NCBI GenBank assembly: GCA_031972135.1
Contig: DALYFH010000013.1
Coordinates: 1-28,977 of the forward strand
Source: GWF sp031972135
GTDB lineage: Bacteria; Patescibacteriota; Microgenomatia; UBA1400; UBA12108
DNA length: 28,977 nt
Reading direction: 5' to 3'
The translations under genes were made by a program, and so were the position numbers. Shown here in pieces: positions 1-6,860 of the stretch (positions within the stretch are counted from its first letter, which is position 1; each line of letters begins with the position of its first letter). The notes under the pieces were generated by a model. The model did no database searches. It was not told where the DNA came from and saw only the letters and a list, made by a program, of their open reading frames with translations.

Positions 1-293
1 AGCCTCGCCCCTTTTGCAATAAACCGAGAAGCCTTGGTCTCAATTGCCTTTCTAAATAGGTTCATTAAGCCCGCTACCTCTTCCTCTGCTCTCCCCCAAT
101 TCTCAGTACTAAATGCCCACAAGGTCAAATATTTAACTCCCATCTCGCCCGCTCTCTCTATAAGTGCTTCGACAGTTTTCTCAACCGCATACGCGTGTCC
201 AGCAATCGCCGGCAACCCCTTACTCTTCGCCCACCTACGATTGCCGTCCATTATTATGGCGACATGTTGAGGAATATTAGTTTTATCTAACAT
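1..293 (-). CDS. uppS: Isoprenyl (undecaprenyl) diphosphate synthase, partial
   Basis: Only the first 97 codons are in the window; the gene runs off the left edge. The protein starts MLDKTNIPQHVAIIMDGNRR and continues WAKSKG, then YLTLWAFSTENWGR and an EVxxLMxLF segment. These are the hallmark motifs of cis-prenyltransferases: the catalytic Asp lies in MDGNRRWA and the substrate-binding block is FSTENW. The family condenses isopentenyl diphosphate units onto farnesyl diphosphate to make the C55 carrier lipid precursor for peptidoglycan. The ATG at 293-291 follows the mvaD stop codon with one base between (TAATATG), so it is the last visible gene of the mevalonate operon. This placement links IPP production directly to cell-wall carrier synthesis. 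A different chain length (for example a decaprenyl product) cannot be excluded from the N-terminus alone. Confidence 0.93.
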   Translation of the reverse strand, partial: MLDKTNIPQHVAIIMDGNRRWAKSKGLPAIAGHAYAVEKTVEALIERAGEMGVKYLTLWAFSTENWGRAEEEVAGLMNLFRKAIETKASRFIAKGAR

Positions 294-294
294 A

Positions 295-1281
295 TTAAAA
301 CAGGTGCTCTTCTACCACCCTTGTTCCTTCCCCAATTCCACATTCTATAATCGTCTTTATTCCTGACAACGCTCCAAGTGCCACCTTCACTAATTCAACA
401 TCTTTTGCCTGACATACTACGTGGACATGTGGACCTGCATCAACAGTAAAGAAGGCATATATCCCACTCTCTCTTATCTTAAGTAATTTTTGAAACACTT
501 CAACTGTCACGCCTCGCCAATACAAAATATTTGGTGTCGTAGTCATGCAAATAGCGTGGAGTCTAAAGCACTCATCCTCGATCACTTTTCCAAATGCCTC
601 GTAGTCACCTTTTTGCATTGCCACTTTAATTCGATCAATGTTGGCTTCAGCTTCACTTACCGCTGTCTTAAAGTATGGACTCGTTACAGCGAGGGCCATA
701 CCCTCAGTGCTCCCCACCTTTTTCACTGATGTATCTTCCGCCATTATAAGTAGTACTCTTAAATCCCATTCTTTAGGATAGTCTATACGTTCTGCATATG
801 AGGTCTCGCTACTGTCCCCAGCATGCCACACAGATACTCCGCCTGGAACGCTGCGACTCGCCGATCCAGATCCCTGTCTAGCAAGTATAGAGAGTTCTCT
901 TTCGCTCAGCGCTAGTCCCGCAGCACTAGCTGCAGCAACTGACAAAGCGGAAAATCCAGATGCAGACGAGGCCATACCTGCCGCTTTTGGAAAACTATTG
1001 TTTGAGACCACCTTTGCTCTCGTCTTTATTCCAGCCATATCGCGCACTCTGTCTAGGTGTTTCGAAACTTTCTCAACTTCACCCTCCTCAAACCCAACTC
1101 CCACTAGCTCTACTTCGTCCTTTTCTAAACTTTCCAAAAACTCAACAGTTGTTGTTGTTGTCAAATTATCTAGAGCTATCGCCACAGAGGAGTTTACAGG
1201 CAGCCTTAGCTTCTCATCCCCCTTTCCCCAGTACTTAACTAACGCAATGTTGCTATGTGAAACTGCTGTTGATTTCTTCAT
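295..1281 (-). CDS. mvaD: Diphosphomevalonate decarboxylase (GHMP family)
   Basis: ATP-dependent decarboxylation of mevalonate 5-diphosphate to isopentenyl diphosphate, the last step of the lower mevalonate pathway; cytosolic. The 328-aa protein has the family N-terminus NIALVKYWGK (residues 11-20, Lys16), the ATP loop GMASSASGF (102-110), GSGSASRS (137-144, with Arg143 at the substrate-binding Arg position) and DAGPHVHV, whose Asp281 matches the catalytic Asp of the DAGPN motif. These support a decarboxylase rather than one of the archaeal mevalonate-3-kinases. The start is fixed by a very good Shine-Dalgarno AAGGAGG seven bases before the ATG, lying in the end of the upstream gene. The gap to the upstream gene is two bases. 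Length is typical of the bacterial family. Confidence 0.93.
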   Translation of the reverse strand: MKKSTAVSHSNIALVKYWGKGDEKLRLPVNSSVAIALDNLTTTTTVEFLESLEKDEVELVGVGFEEGEVEKVSKHLDRVRDMAGIKTRAKVVSNNSFPKAAGMASSASGFSALSVAAASAAGLALSERELSILARQGSGSASRSVPGGVSVWHAGDSSETSYAERIDYPKEWDLRVLLIMAEDTSVKKVGSTEGMALAVTSPYFKTAVSEAEANIDRIKVAMQKGDYEAFGKVIEDECFRLHAICMTTTPNILYWRGVTVEVFQKLLKIRESGIYAFFTVDAGPHVHVVCQAKDVELVKVALGALSGIKTIIECGIGEGTRVVEEHLF

Positions 1282-1283
1282 TG

Positions 1284-1742
1284 TTAAGCCTCCTTACGAC
1301 TAAATACTAACTGGCATGTTACGCCAGGTTTTAATAAACTTAAGCATGGAATTTTGGCATCACTCACTCTACCAGAGTCCATTAATCCAAGACATAAAAC
1401 AGCATTGTGGTCAGAAAATCCTATACCTTCATATTCTGGATTTCGTGGGACCAAGTATGGTCTTGCCCCACGCTCACGCATTGGGCATTTAGGACAACTC
1501 AACACTTCCTCTCCTGGTGTTACTTCTCTATCCTCACCACCTAGCAACGCCCCTAATACATCTGTGAAGATATGTAAGGCACTCAACGCTTCGAAGTCAG
1601 CTGAACTCACGCTAAAACCTGCCACCGACTCGATGGGATGAGCATAATCCATAAACAATCGTCGTGTAAAAAATTCTCGCTTCAACAAGTTTCTACGAAA
1701 AGTTAGTGGGATAGCTTTAACTTCTAAACTTTTAATGTTCAT
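1284..1742 (-). CDS. Unknown protein of the mevalonate operon (152 aa)
   Basis: I do not recognise this family. The 152-aa protein is soluble, with no signal peptide or clear membrane segment. It has a CPKCP pair near residue 84 followed by a basic stretch (MRERGARPY), and later an SDHNAVLCLGLMDSGR segment, so metal or redox use of the cysteines is possible but unproven. It is squeezed between the Nudix gene (two-base gap) and mvaD (two-base gap) on the same strand, so it is certainly co-transcribed with them. This suggests a role linked to isoprenoid metabolism. Frame and start are supported by the tight spacing on both sides. The opposite-strand ORF over the same region shows no family features. 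Confidence 0.75.
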   Translation of the reverse strand: MNIKSLEVKAIPLTFRRNLLKREFFTRRLFMDYAHPIESVAGFSVSSADFEALSALHIFTDVLGALLGGEDREVTPGEEVLSCPKCPMRERGARPYLVPRNPEYEGIGFSDHNAVLCLGLMDSGRVSDAKIPCLSLLKPGVTCQLVFSRKEA

Positions 1743-1744
1743 AG

Positions 1745-2257
1745 TTATATCAACTTTAAATATTTTAAACAGGCCTTCGCGCCTGGAGTTAGTTTATCAC
1801 TGATCTCAAGCACTGAACGCTTGTTAAACACCCTTGTTTCATCTACTTCCTCTGGGTCTAATCTTAACTCTCCCTCAAATTCACCAGTAACAACTCCCAT
1901 CACAGCCCAGTTTTGCGGAATATGTTGTAGTATTTTTCCCTCTAAGACTAACCCTTTTACCTTTACTCCAAGTTCCTCTAGTCCTTCTCGTTTTGCGGCC
2001 GCAAAATATCCCTCAGAATCATGAAGGTTTATGTCACGATAGTCTACGTGGCCTGTCACGGAGNNNNNNNNNNATTGTTTTTTCTTCAGTGATCGGTGTT
2101 GCATCAAGAACTGAGTGTGAGTTTTGTCAGTAAACAGTAGCAACATCACCTCTCGATGACAGTGTAGGCTGCTCTGTTTATGAGACACGCTCCGCTCGAT
2201 CTTCCCGATAACTTTATCGTTTTGATCAACTTCTACGATCCACTCCCGGTCACTCAT
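1745..2257 (-). CDS. Nudix hydrolase, interrupted by a 10-N gap
   Basis: 170-aa Nudix-fold protein related to the IPP isomerase branch (WIVEVDQNDKVIGK, HCHREVMLLLF, SVTGHVDY). The Nudix box is clear: E followed by seven residues, then REGLEELGV. It lacks the NTCC cysteine motif of type I IPP isomerase and has SVTGHV at that place, so it is more likely a pyrophosphohydrolase than a second isomerase. Substrate unknown; isoprenoid diphosphates are an attractive guess from context only. Bases 2064-2073 are N and fall just before SVTGH, giving four undefined residues. The start ATG overlaps the end of the phosphomevalonate kinase gene by eight bases, and the next gene begins two bases after its stop. 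Confidence 0.85.
   Translation of the reverse strand: MSDREWIVEVDQNDKVIGKIERSVSHKQSSLHCHREVMLLLFTDKTHTQFLMQHRSLKKKQXXXXSVTGHVDYRDINLHDSEGYFAAAKREGLEELGVKVKGLVLEGKILQHIPQNWAVMGVVTGEFEGELRLDPEEVDETRVFNKRSVLEISDKLTPGAKACLKYLKLI
2064..2073. other. Assembly gap (10 N)
   Basis: Ten undetermined bases inside the Nudix gene. The reading frame is open on both sides and stays in frame with exactly ten N. Related Nudix/IDI proteins usually have about six to seven residues between the Lys-rich segment and SVTGHV, whereas this gap leaves four, so the N count may be a placeholder. Confidence 0.98.
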
Positions 2258-3218
2258 TGTCTAATTTTACTCCCTCAGCTCCAGTTCTTACTTTCATCCA
2301 AACTCCCCCTGCCTTCTCTATTGCACTTCCCACCTCATCAACCTTATTCTCTGGGGCAAAGGCAATCATACAATCTCCTCCACCAGCTCCCGACAACTTG
2401 GCTCCATATGCCCCACCGTCCTTTGCCGCTGCAATTAGTCTGTCCAGCTCTCTCGAACTGACGTTTAGTGTCGACAATAGTTCTTGGTTTCGATTCATTA
2501 ACTCGCCTAAATGTTCAAAGTTAATGTTCTTAAAGTTGCTTTTAGCTTGATTAACCAGCTCGGCAATGTCACCAAATACCGACTCTACCCACTTTTCATT
2601 GCGCTTAAGCTCTGCAACTTGGCGAATAATTGTTGGGGTATCTGCCTTGATCCCTGTATATCCGACAACTAATGGCAGCTCACCTTGATAAACAGACTCA
2701 ATTATTTTTCCTGGTGATATGTAATATAAGGTTCCTCCATAAACCGAGGCCGCCACATCAAATCCACTCCCCACTCCCTGAACATCAAGCACCGCTTGAT
2801 ATGCCATCTCAAACATTTCTTGTTTGCTCATCTTTACTTTAAAGTACTCGGCTAGAGCAAGAACAAGTGCCGAAACTACAGCAGCACTCGATCCAAACCC
2901 AAATTGTGTAGAAAAATCAGATTCAGTTGATATTCTAATTCCTTCGTTTATTCTATTTTTTTCGTAAAACCGCTTAACTAGCATCTCTACAAACGCCATG
3001 GATTTTGGTAAGTCATCTTGTCCTAAGCGCTCGATCTTCTTATGGTATTCGTCCAATCCCACATTTGGGGAACAAACGTGTATTTCTCCCTCACCATTTG
3101 GCTCCACACTCACTCTCACCCTCTGATCAACTGCCGTTACGATACAAGGAAGTCCGTAAACCACTGCATGCTCTCCATACAGCATCAACTTGCCAGGTGC
3201 TGAAGTCGTAACCTTCAT
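2250..3218 (-). CDS. mvaK2: Phosphomevalonate kinase (GHMP family)
   Basis: Phosphorylates mevalonate 5-phosphate to the diphosphate with ATP; cytosolic. The 322-aa protein has the GHMP N-terminus APGKLMLYGEHAVVYG, the ATP loop FGFGSSAAV (106-114), GSGFDVAASVYGG with Asp154 as likely catalytic Asp, and SGAGGGDC (276-283). The GAGGGDC ending and SGxDVAASxYGG resemble phosphomevalonate kinases; the GEHAVVYG block is more like mevalonate kinase. The neighbouring kinase has the stronger mevalonate kinase signature, so the two are assigned by elimination as well as motif. Its ATG overlaps the upstream kinase stop as ATGA, and its own stop overlaps the Nudix start. A second mevalonate kinase activity is the main alternative. 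Confidence 0.82.
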   Translation of the reverse strand: MKVTTSAPGKLMLYGEHAVVYGLPCIVTAVDQRVRVSVEPNGEGEIHVCSPNVGLDEYHKKIERLGQDDLPKSMAFVEMLVKRFYEKNRINEGIRISTESDFSTQFGFGSSAAVVSALVLALAEYFKVKMSKQEMFEMAYQAVLDVQGVGSGFDVAASVYGGTLYYISPGKIIESVYQGELPLVVGYTGIKADTPTIIRQVAELKRNEKWVESVFGDIAELVNQAKSNFKNINFEHLGELMNRNQELLSTLNVSSRELDRLIAAAKDGGAYGAKLSGAGGGDCMIAFAPENKVDEVGSAIEKAGGVWMKVRTGAEGVKLDNE

Positions 3219-4045
3219 ATTTGTCCAAGTTCCGTCTTAATATAATCAATTTTCATATCATCAAGCTTCGATGCTATTTTTGCAAGATCAGGCGCTGTAA
3301 CTAGCAACATTCCAGATCCACTCTTAAAACCACCAGCCCCAGCAACTTTTACACCACAACCAAAACTTCTCAGCTTGGCACTAAGCGACCTTGCTGATTC
3401 TCCAACTACCCCCAAATCTTCTAAAAGTAAGCCATTTTTATCAATTAATTCGTCTGCTTTTTCACCCTCCACTAACTTCCGCTTAATTTCTTTGGTAATT
3501 AATCCTATCTCGCTTAATACTTTGTCTTTGTTTTTTTTAGTTGACACCAATTCCACCATTTCCTTTGTCGATTCAACTGGCCTACCCGTATTTATCAAGA
3601 TCACTTTTATTGGATTATGTATCTGTAATTGCTCAATTGGTTTCCCTTTAGTAAAAGCAATTATCCCTCCATATACTACTGTTGCTGCATCAATTCCTGA
3701 AGGATTACCGTGAGCAACCTTCTCACACTCCATCACCAAGTCATACAGCTCTTCTTTTCTAATAATCGGTTTACTCATTCCTTCTCTAACTGCCCGTATC
3801 ACAGCCGCCGAAACAGCTGCTGACGACCCCATCCCAGATCCAATTGGAATCTGGCTATCAATTAAAACTTCAGTGTCATTATTTCCTCCAGCAAACATAA
3901 TCGCTTTTTCGACTATTTCGTTTTTCTCACTACCCCCTTTCTCAACTACTTTCGCACTCACACTCATTCCAACGCTTGCAGCTATTGCCAATGCTCCATA
4001 AACCACTGAGTGTTCACCAGAAATAATTATTTTGCCTTTAACCAT
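3215..4045 (-). CDS. mvaK1: Mevalonate kinase (GHMP family)
   Basis: First kinase of the lower mevalonate pathway (mevalonate to mevalonate 5-phosphate). The 276-aa protein shows GKIIISGEHSVVYG at the N-terminus, the ATP-binding loop GSGMGSSAAVS (69-79), AHGNPSGIDAATVVYGG with the catalytic-type Asp119 of HGxPSGID, NTGRPVESTKEMV, and the C-terminal KVAGAGG motif. The PSGID block is the classic mevalonate kinase feature. It is somewhat shorter than typical (about 300 aa). The start ATG at 4045-4043 overlaps the upstream 68-aa ORF by eight bases, and the next start overlaps its TGA (ATGA). HMG-CoA synthase and reductase are not in this window. Confidence 0.88.
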   Translation of the reverse strand: MVKGKIIISGEHSVVYGALAIAASVGMSVSAKVVEKGGSEKNEIVEKAIMFAGGNNDTEVLIDSQIPIGSGMGSSAAVSAAVIRAVREGMSKPIIRKEELYDLVMECEKVAHGNPSGIDAATVVYGGIIAFTKGKPIEQLQIHNPIKVILINTGRPVESTKEMVELVSTKKNKDKVLSEIGLITKEIKRKLVEGEKADELIDKNGLLLEDLGVVGESARSLSAKLRSFGCGVKVAGAGGFKSGSGMLLVTAPDLAKIASKLDDMKIDYIKTELGQI

Positions 4046-4244
4046 TTGTCTGATCTTTCATAGTTGGTTCAATGGGTATACCAGGTTGTTTTGCATAATC
4101 GTTTGCAACAACAGCCAACAATTCTGGGGCATGCTTCCTCAAGAATTTGACTACCCACATAGATAAATCACTACTTTTGTTAACTACATATCCCTCTGGT
4201 TTAGGTGCATTAGCGGTGGATGATTCATAATGTGGAGTGGTCAT
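4038..4244 (-). CDS. Small unknown protein in isoprenoid operon (68 aa)
   Basis: A 68-aa ORF starting MTTPHYES, with a disordered Pro/Ser-rich first 20 residues and a short amphipathic helix (SDLSMWVVKFLRKHAPELLAVV). No family recognised. It is accepted as real because its ATG overlaps the idi stop as ATGA and its end overlaps the mevalonate kinase start by eight bases, the same packing as every other junction in this operon. Function cannot be given; the helix might contact a partner protein or membrane. Confidence 0.6.
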   Translation of the reverse strand: MTTPHYESSTANAPKPEGYVVNKSSDLSMWVVKFLRKHAPELLAVVANDYAKQPGIPIEPTMKDQTNG

Positions 4245-4816
4245 AGTTTAATTCCTTCAATATATCTTCGATCATTAATAATTAATTTATGCCAAGGGGA
4301 ATAAATGTCAGGATGTTTCTTAATATCAGCTTTCATCGCATCATATTCCATCCACTTCGCGTCCTCTGCTTCGTCCGGATTTAGTTTCATCTTGCCTGAC
4401 CACTCGCCTACTATCACAGTATCTACTTCGTTCTCACACCAACCTGGATTGGTTAAATCTGGTACCTCATAACTAAAACGGTAAAGTACCCTCAAATCCT
4501 CTGGTTTAATCTCTATCCCCATCTCTTCTTTTAAACGGGACACTGCTCGCTCGATATAAGTGTCGCCAGGGCGCAGATTGGTACAACAAGTATTGCTCCA
4601 CAAACATTTAAATACTGGCTTATTCTGTGATCTTTTTTGCATAAGGAGTTCTGTTCTACCGTCTATTTTTCTGTACAAAATCACCGATAGAGCTCTATGT
4701 TTCTTCCCCTGCCCTTGATGTGCCACCAAAATATCTTCTGTCCCTATCTCATTGTCATTCTCATCCACCAAAACAACTCTCCTCCCCTCGTATGTGCTGA
4801 AGTCGACGTTCTGCAT
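4241..4816 (-). CDS. idi: Isopentenyl-diphosphate delta-isomerase, type I (Nudix fold)
   Basis: Interconverts IPP and DMAPP. The 191-aa protein has the type I order: VVLVDENDNEIG, H33 and HRALSVIL (H40), LLMQKRS, the NTCC motif (N75-C78, with C78 the expected catalytic Cys), RLKEEMG as the Nudix-like helix, and WCENEVD with E128 and E130 as the expected acid/metal residues. One deviation: the position of the metal-binding His in the usual CCSHP/CGHP motif reads CCTNL, that is Asn80. It begins the isoprenoid operon and overlaps the following ORF as ATGA. A 29-nt gap separates it from the upstream small gene, with no strong Shine-Dalgarno seen, so read-through from the sigma operon or a weak local promoter are both possible. 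Confidence 0.92.
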   Translation of the reverse strand: MQNVDFSTYEGRRVVLVDENDNEIGTEDILVAHQGQGKKHRALSVILYRKIDGRTELLMQKRSQNKPVFKCLWSNTCCTNLRPGDTYIERAVSRLKEEMGIEIKPEDLRVLYRFSYEVPDLTNPGWCENEVDTVIVGEWSGKMKLNPDEAEDAKWMEYDAMKADIKKHPDIYSPWHKLIINDRRYIEGIKL

Positions 4817-4845
4817 AGAAAGTTATGTCGCCTAGAAATAAAAAA

Positions 4846-5073
4846 TCATTCGCGAGATACTTTGTCCTTATTTTGGTTCCAATCATAGTTTCTTTCAGCC
4901 ATATCGTCTGATAGTGTTTTAAGATATAAAGTCAATGTATTAAATATGGAAATATTTACCTGTTTCTTCCTCCACTCAGGGTCAGAATGATCTGCTCTTT
5001 GGTGAGATAAGGTTAACCGCCACGAATTTGTTCTAACTAGCCATGCACCATTCTTTTCTCCAAACGCGTTCAT
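4846..5073 (-). CDS. Small unknown soluble protein (75 aa)
   Basis: Starts MNAFGEKNGAWLVRTNSW and ends in a charged tail (DWNQNKDKVSRE). No domain recognised and no membrane segment. The frame is open further upstream to 5157, but the start at 5073 is preferred because its ATG overlaps the TGA of the preceding membrane protein as ATGA, the junction type used throughout these operons. It is the fourth gene of the sigma-factor operon. It may be a cytosolic partner of the two small membrane proteins; this is inference from position only. Confidence 0.6.
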   Translation of the reverse strand: MNAFGEKNGAWLVRTNSWRLTLSHQRADHSDPEWRKKQVNISIFNTLTLYLKTLSDDMAERNYDWNQNKDKVSRE

Positions 5074-5417
5074 ACTACAGCTGTCGCCAACGATACTAAA
5101 ACCATTCCCCTCACACGCCAAAAACGCCAAACTAATATAATCAGTAATCCCTGCCACATCAGTAGTCCTATTAGAGTTGATCCCAAAATTAGCGCCACCA
5201 ATTCTCGACCAATACTACCTAGAGTAAAAACGTAGCTCCCAATTCGACCCGCCACAAACAACACAATCAGCCCCAGTAGGGGTGAGATCGTCACTGGCAA
5301 TAATACTTTCTTACCTAACACTATCCGACGTATAGACTGATATGGATGTATGGCTAGTCCAGCGAGTGTTGTCCCCCAAACATACCCTACCCAGAGCACC
5401 AATGTCGATTTCTTCAT
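5070..5417 (-). CDS. Small membrane protein, three or four predicted helices (115 aa)
   Basis: Hydrophobic 115-aa protein beginning MKKSTLVLWVGYVWG. It has hydrophobic stretches near the N-terminus, in the middle (LLPVTISPLLGLIVLFVAG and the following ELVALILGSTLIGLLMWQGL) and close to the C-terminus. No family recognised. The start at 5417 is chosen over the upstream in-frame ATG at 5441 because a GGAGG Shine-Dalgarno lies at the right distance and the ATG follows the previous TAG after one base. It lies third in an operon led by an ECF sigma factor, so it may be part of a membrane signal-sensing unit; not demonstrated. Confidence 0.75.
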   Translation of the reverse strand: MKKSTLVLWVGYVWGTTLAGLAIHPYQSIRRIVLGKKVLLPVTISPLLGLIVLFVAGRIGSYVFTLGSIGRELVALILGSTLIGLLMWQGLLIILVWRFWRVRGMVLVSLATAVV

Positions 5418-5418
5418 A

Positions 5419-5649
5419 CTAAAACCCTCCAAAAATCCCAAGGATTATTTCTCTAAAACTCTGCCCATACGAAATTCTAATTACTAGATACACGATACTA
5501 GCTAGTGGCACCATCACTCTCCACGGGTTAACCACGAGCCACTCTCCAATCCCCTTTGCCCAAGTTGGGATAATTTCCGTATCTAGGATTTGTCGCTCTT
5601 CTCTAGCTTTAAGTTCGATTATTTTCAAAAATTCGGCTTCACTCTGCAT
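5419..5649 (-). CDS. Single-pass membrane protein, candidate anti-sigma partner (76 aa)
   Basis: Starts MQSEAEFLKIIELKAREE: a charged helical N-terminal half of about 35 residues followed by WLVVNPWRVMVPLASIVYLV, one likely membrane helix, and a short tail. It overlaps the end of the sigma-factor gene by 11 bases. A small cytoplasmic segment plus one membrane helix directly after an ECF sigma gene is the layout of many anti-sigma factors. However, the zinc-binding HxxxCxxC motif is absent, so the call rests on position and topology. The longer version starting at 5670 lies deeper inside the sigma gene and is less likely. Confidence 0.65.
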   Translation of the reverse strand: MQSEAEFLKIIELKAREERQILDTEIIPTWAKGIGEWLVVNPWRVMVPLASIVYLVIRISYGQSFREIILGIFGGF

Positions 5650-6178
5650 AATTGTTGTAGGCTGCGGCAAATGCAGTCCTCGCCCGATAAAGTAGAGATT
5701 CAGTAGCCTTAAATGTCAGCTCCATCTTTGCTGCAATCTCTTTAACTGATAGAGATAGTTCGTATCGGTAAGACAACACATCTTGATACTGTTGTTGCAA
5801 TTTTTTATACGCTCCAAAAAATCGGCGACGCACTTTTTCTCTATCCCACACAGTCTCGGGAGTATCAACAGTCTCCATCAGCTCTTCAAAGAGTGGGCTC
5901 GTCTTTTCTACTAGTTCGCGAACATATCTTTTGCGATAAAAATCTGCCACCTCATGCCTGGCAATAGAATATATCCAAGATAAAACGCTACACTCTCCCC
6001 GATAAATGGGCAGCGAATCAAAGACTGATAAAAACACATCTTGCAACACTTCCTCTGCATCCGCCACGCTAGGCAACTTAGCAATTAGATAACGTCTGAG
6101 CTTAGGGGCATAGCAAAGATAAAAACGTGTTGCTGCCCCATGTTTACCTTCCAAGATGTCTAAAATTGCTTGGTCCAT
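5639..6178 (-). CDS. ECF-type RNA polymerase sigma factor
   Basis: 179-aa sigma-70 family protein with only regions 2 and 4, as in extracytoplasmic-function sigma factors. Region 2 covers about residues 25-85 and includes DAEEVLQDVFLSVF and WIYSIARHEVADFYRKR (region 2.3/2.4). Region 4 covers about 125-175 with a helix-turn-helix in SVKEIAAKMELTFKATESLL. It starts 37 bases from the divergently transcribed first pilin-like gene. A TAGAAT box (minus strand) ends seven bases before its ATG, so its mRNA is probably leaderless. It heads an operon with two small membrane proteins and one small soluble protein. Control of the neighbouring secretion locus or of its own operon is plausible but not shown. 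Confidence 0.9.
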   Translation of the reverse strand: MDQAILDILEGKHGAATRFYLCYAPKLRRYLIAKLPSVADAEEVLQDVFLSVFDSLPIYRGECSVLSWIYSIARHEVADFYRKRYVRELVEKTSPLFEELMETVDTPETVWDREKVRRRFFGAYKKLQQQYQDVLSYRYELSLSVKEIAAKMELTFKATESLLYRARTAFAAAYNNYAE

Positions 6179-6185
6179 GTTCCAT

Positions 6186-6191
6186 ATTCTA
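6186..6191 (-). promoter_or_regulatory. -10 box for the ECF sigma gene (leaderless)
   Basis: Minus-strand TAGAAT, seven bases before the ATG of the sigma gene. A transcript starting at the usual distance would begin at or next to the start codon. No convincing -35 is visible. Confidence 0.55.
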
Positions 6192-6201
6192 CTCCAAAGG
6201 G

Positions 6202-6207
6202 TATAAT
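6202..6207 (+). promoter_or_regulatory. -10 box for the pilin-like operon (leaderless)
   Basis: Perfect TATAAT ending seven bases before the ATG at 6215. It lies in the 36-nt space shared with the divergent sigma promoter. The exact consensus -10 suggests the housekeeping sigma rather than an ECF factor. Confidence 0.65.
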
Positions 6208-6214
6208 AAAACCC

Positions 6215-6517
6215 ATGGCCGGATTTAACCTAGGAGACAAGCTAATATTTCAAGGTAGCAGTGCTGACTCTACCTACAGTAGTGCGGGCGATTTGATCAA
6301 TGCGATTCTTCCAAACGTTTACGTCGCAGCAGGTCTAGTCCTCTTTTTTATGTTTATTCTTGGCGGCTTTAGTGTGATTAGTGGAGCTAGCGACAGCCAC
6401 AAGATGGAAGAGGGCAAAAAAACTATTACTTTTGCTATAATGGGCTTATTAGTAGTCTTCGGGTCGTACTGGATAATACAGATTGTCCAGATCGTCACCG
6501 GACTAGAGATCTTATAA
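6215..6517 (+). CDS. VirB2/TrbC-like pilin-type membrane protein 1
   Basis: 100-aa protein starting MAGFNLGDK, with two hydrophobic helices (VAAGLVLFFMFILGGFSVI and ITFAIMGLLVVFGSYWII) joined by a short polar loop (SGASDSHKMEEGKK). This two-helix plus basic-loop plan is that of T4SS pilin subunits. The loop differs from the GGDKGK type of the later copies, so it is a diverged member. The in-frame start at 6170 is rejected because it would overlap the sigma gene start and place the TATAAT box within the coding region. First gene of the array; four bases separate it from the next. Confidence 0.8.
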   Translation: MAGFNLGDKLIFQGSSADSTYSSAGDLINAILPNVYVAAGLVLFFMFILGGFSVISGASDSHKMEEGKKTITFAIMGLLVVFGSYWIIQIVQIVTGLEIL

Positions 6518-6521
6518 ATAT

Positions 6522-6857
6522 ATGGCAAGCGTCTTTGGTAACATAGACAATCCAGTAACCAACTACGGTGATGTCAACACTGGTCTGCCCAGTTTTATAA
6601 CCAACATCGTCACTGTCATTTTTGTAGCAGCTGGGCTCTACGCCTTCTTTAACCTCATGATCTCTGGCTTTACTTATGTAACAGCGGCTGGAGACGAAAA
6701 GAAAATTCAAGCAGCCATGTACTCAATCAATATGTCCCTACTCGGTTTAATTATTATGGTCGGCGCTGCGGCAATCACGGGCATCGTCTCATTTGTCCTC
6801 TTTGGTGATGCAGGCGCTATCCTCTCACCAACCATTACTGGTCCAGGGAGTTTTTAA
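6522..6857 (+). CDS. VirB2/TrbC-like pilin-type membrane protein 2
   Basis: 111 aa. Helices VTVIFVAAGLYAFFNLMISGF and a second after the loop TAAGDEKKIQAA (LLGLIIMVGAAAITGIVSFV). The loop GDEKK matches the position of GGDKGK in copies 3-6. No cleavable signal peptide is evident, though the first 25 residues could lie outside. It sits three bases before copy 3 in the same operon and has no Shine-Dalgarno. Likely a structural subunit or membrane platform part of the T4SS-like machine; the individual role is not known. Confidence 0.8.
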   Translation: MASVFGNIDNPVTNYGDVNTGLPSFITNIVTVIFVAAGLYAFFNLMISGFTYVTAAGDEKKIQAAMYSINMSLLGLIIMVGAAAITGIVSFVLFGDAGAILSPTITGPGSF

Positions 6858-6860
6858 CTT

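Noticed and set aside
1745..2257. Second IPP isomerase
   Set aside because: It lacks the NTCC catalytic Cys motif and has SVTGHV there; a Nudix hydrolase is the better call.
6170..6214. Longer start for the first pilin-like gene
   Set aside because: It would overlap the sigma gene start and put the TATAAT box inside the coding region.
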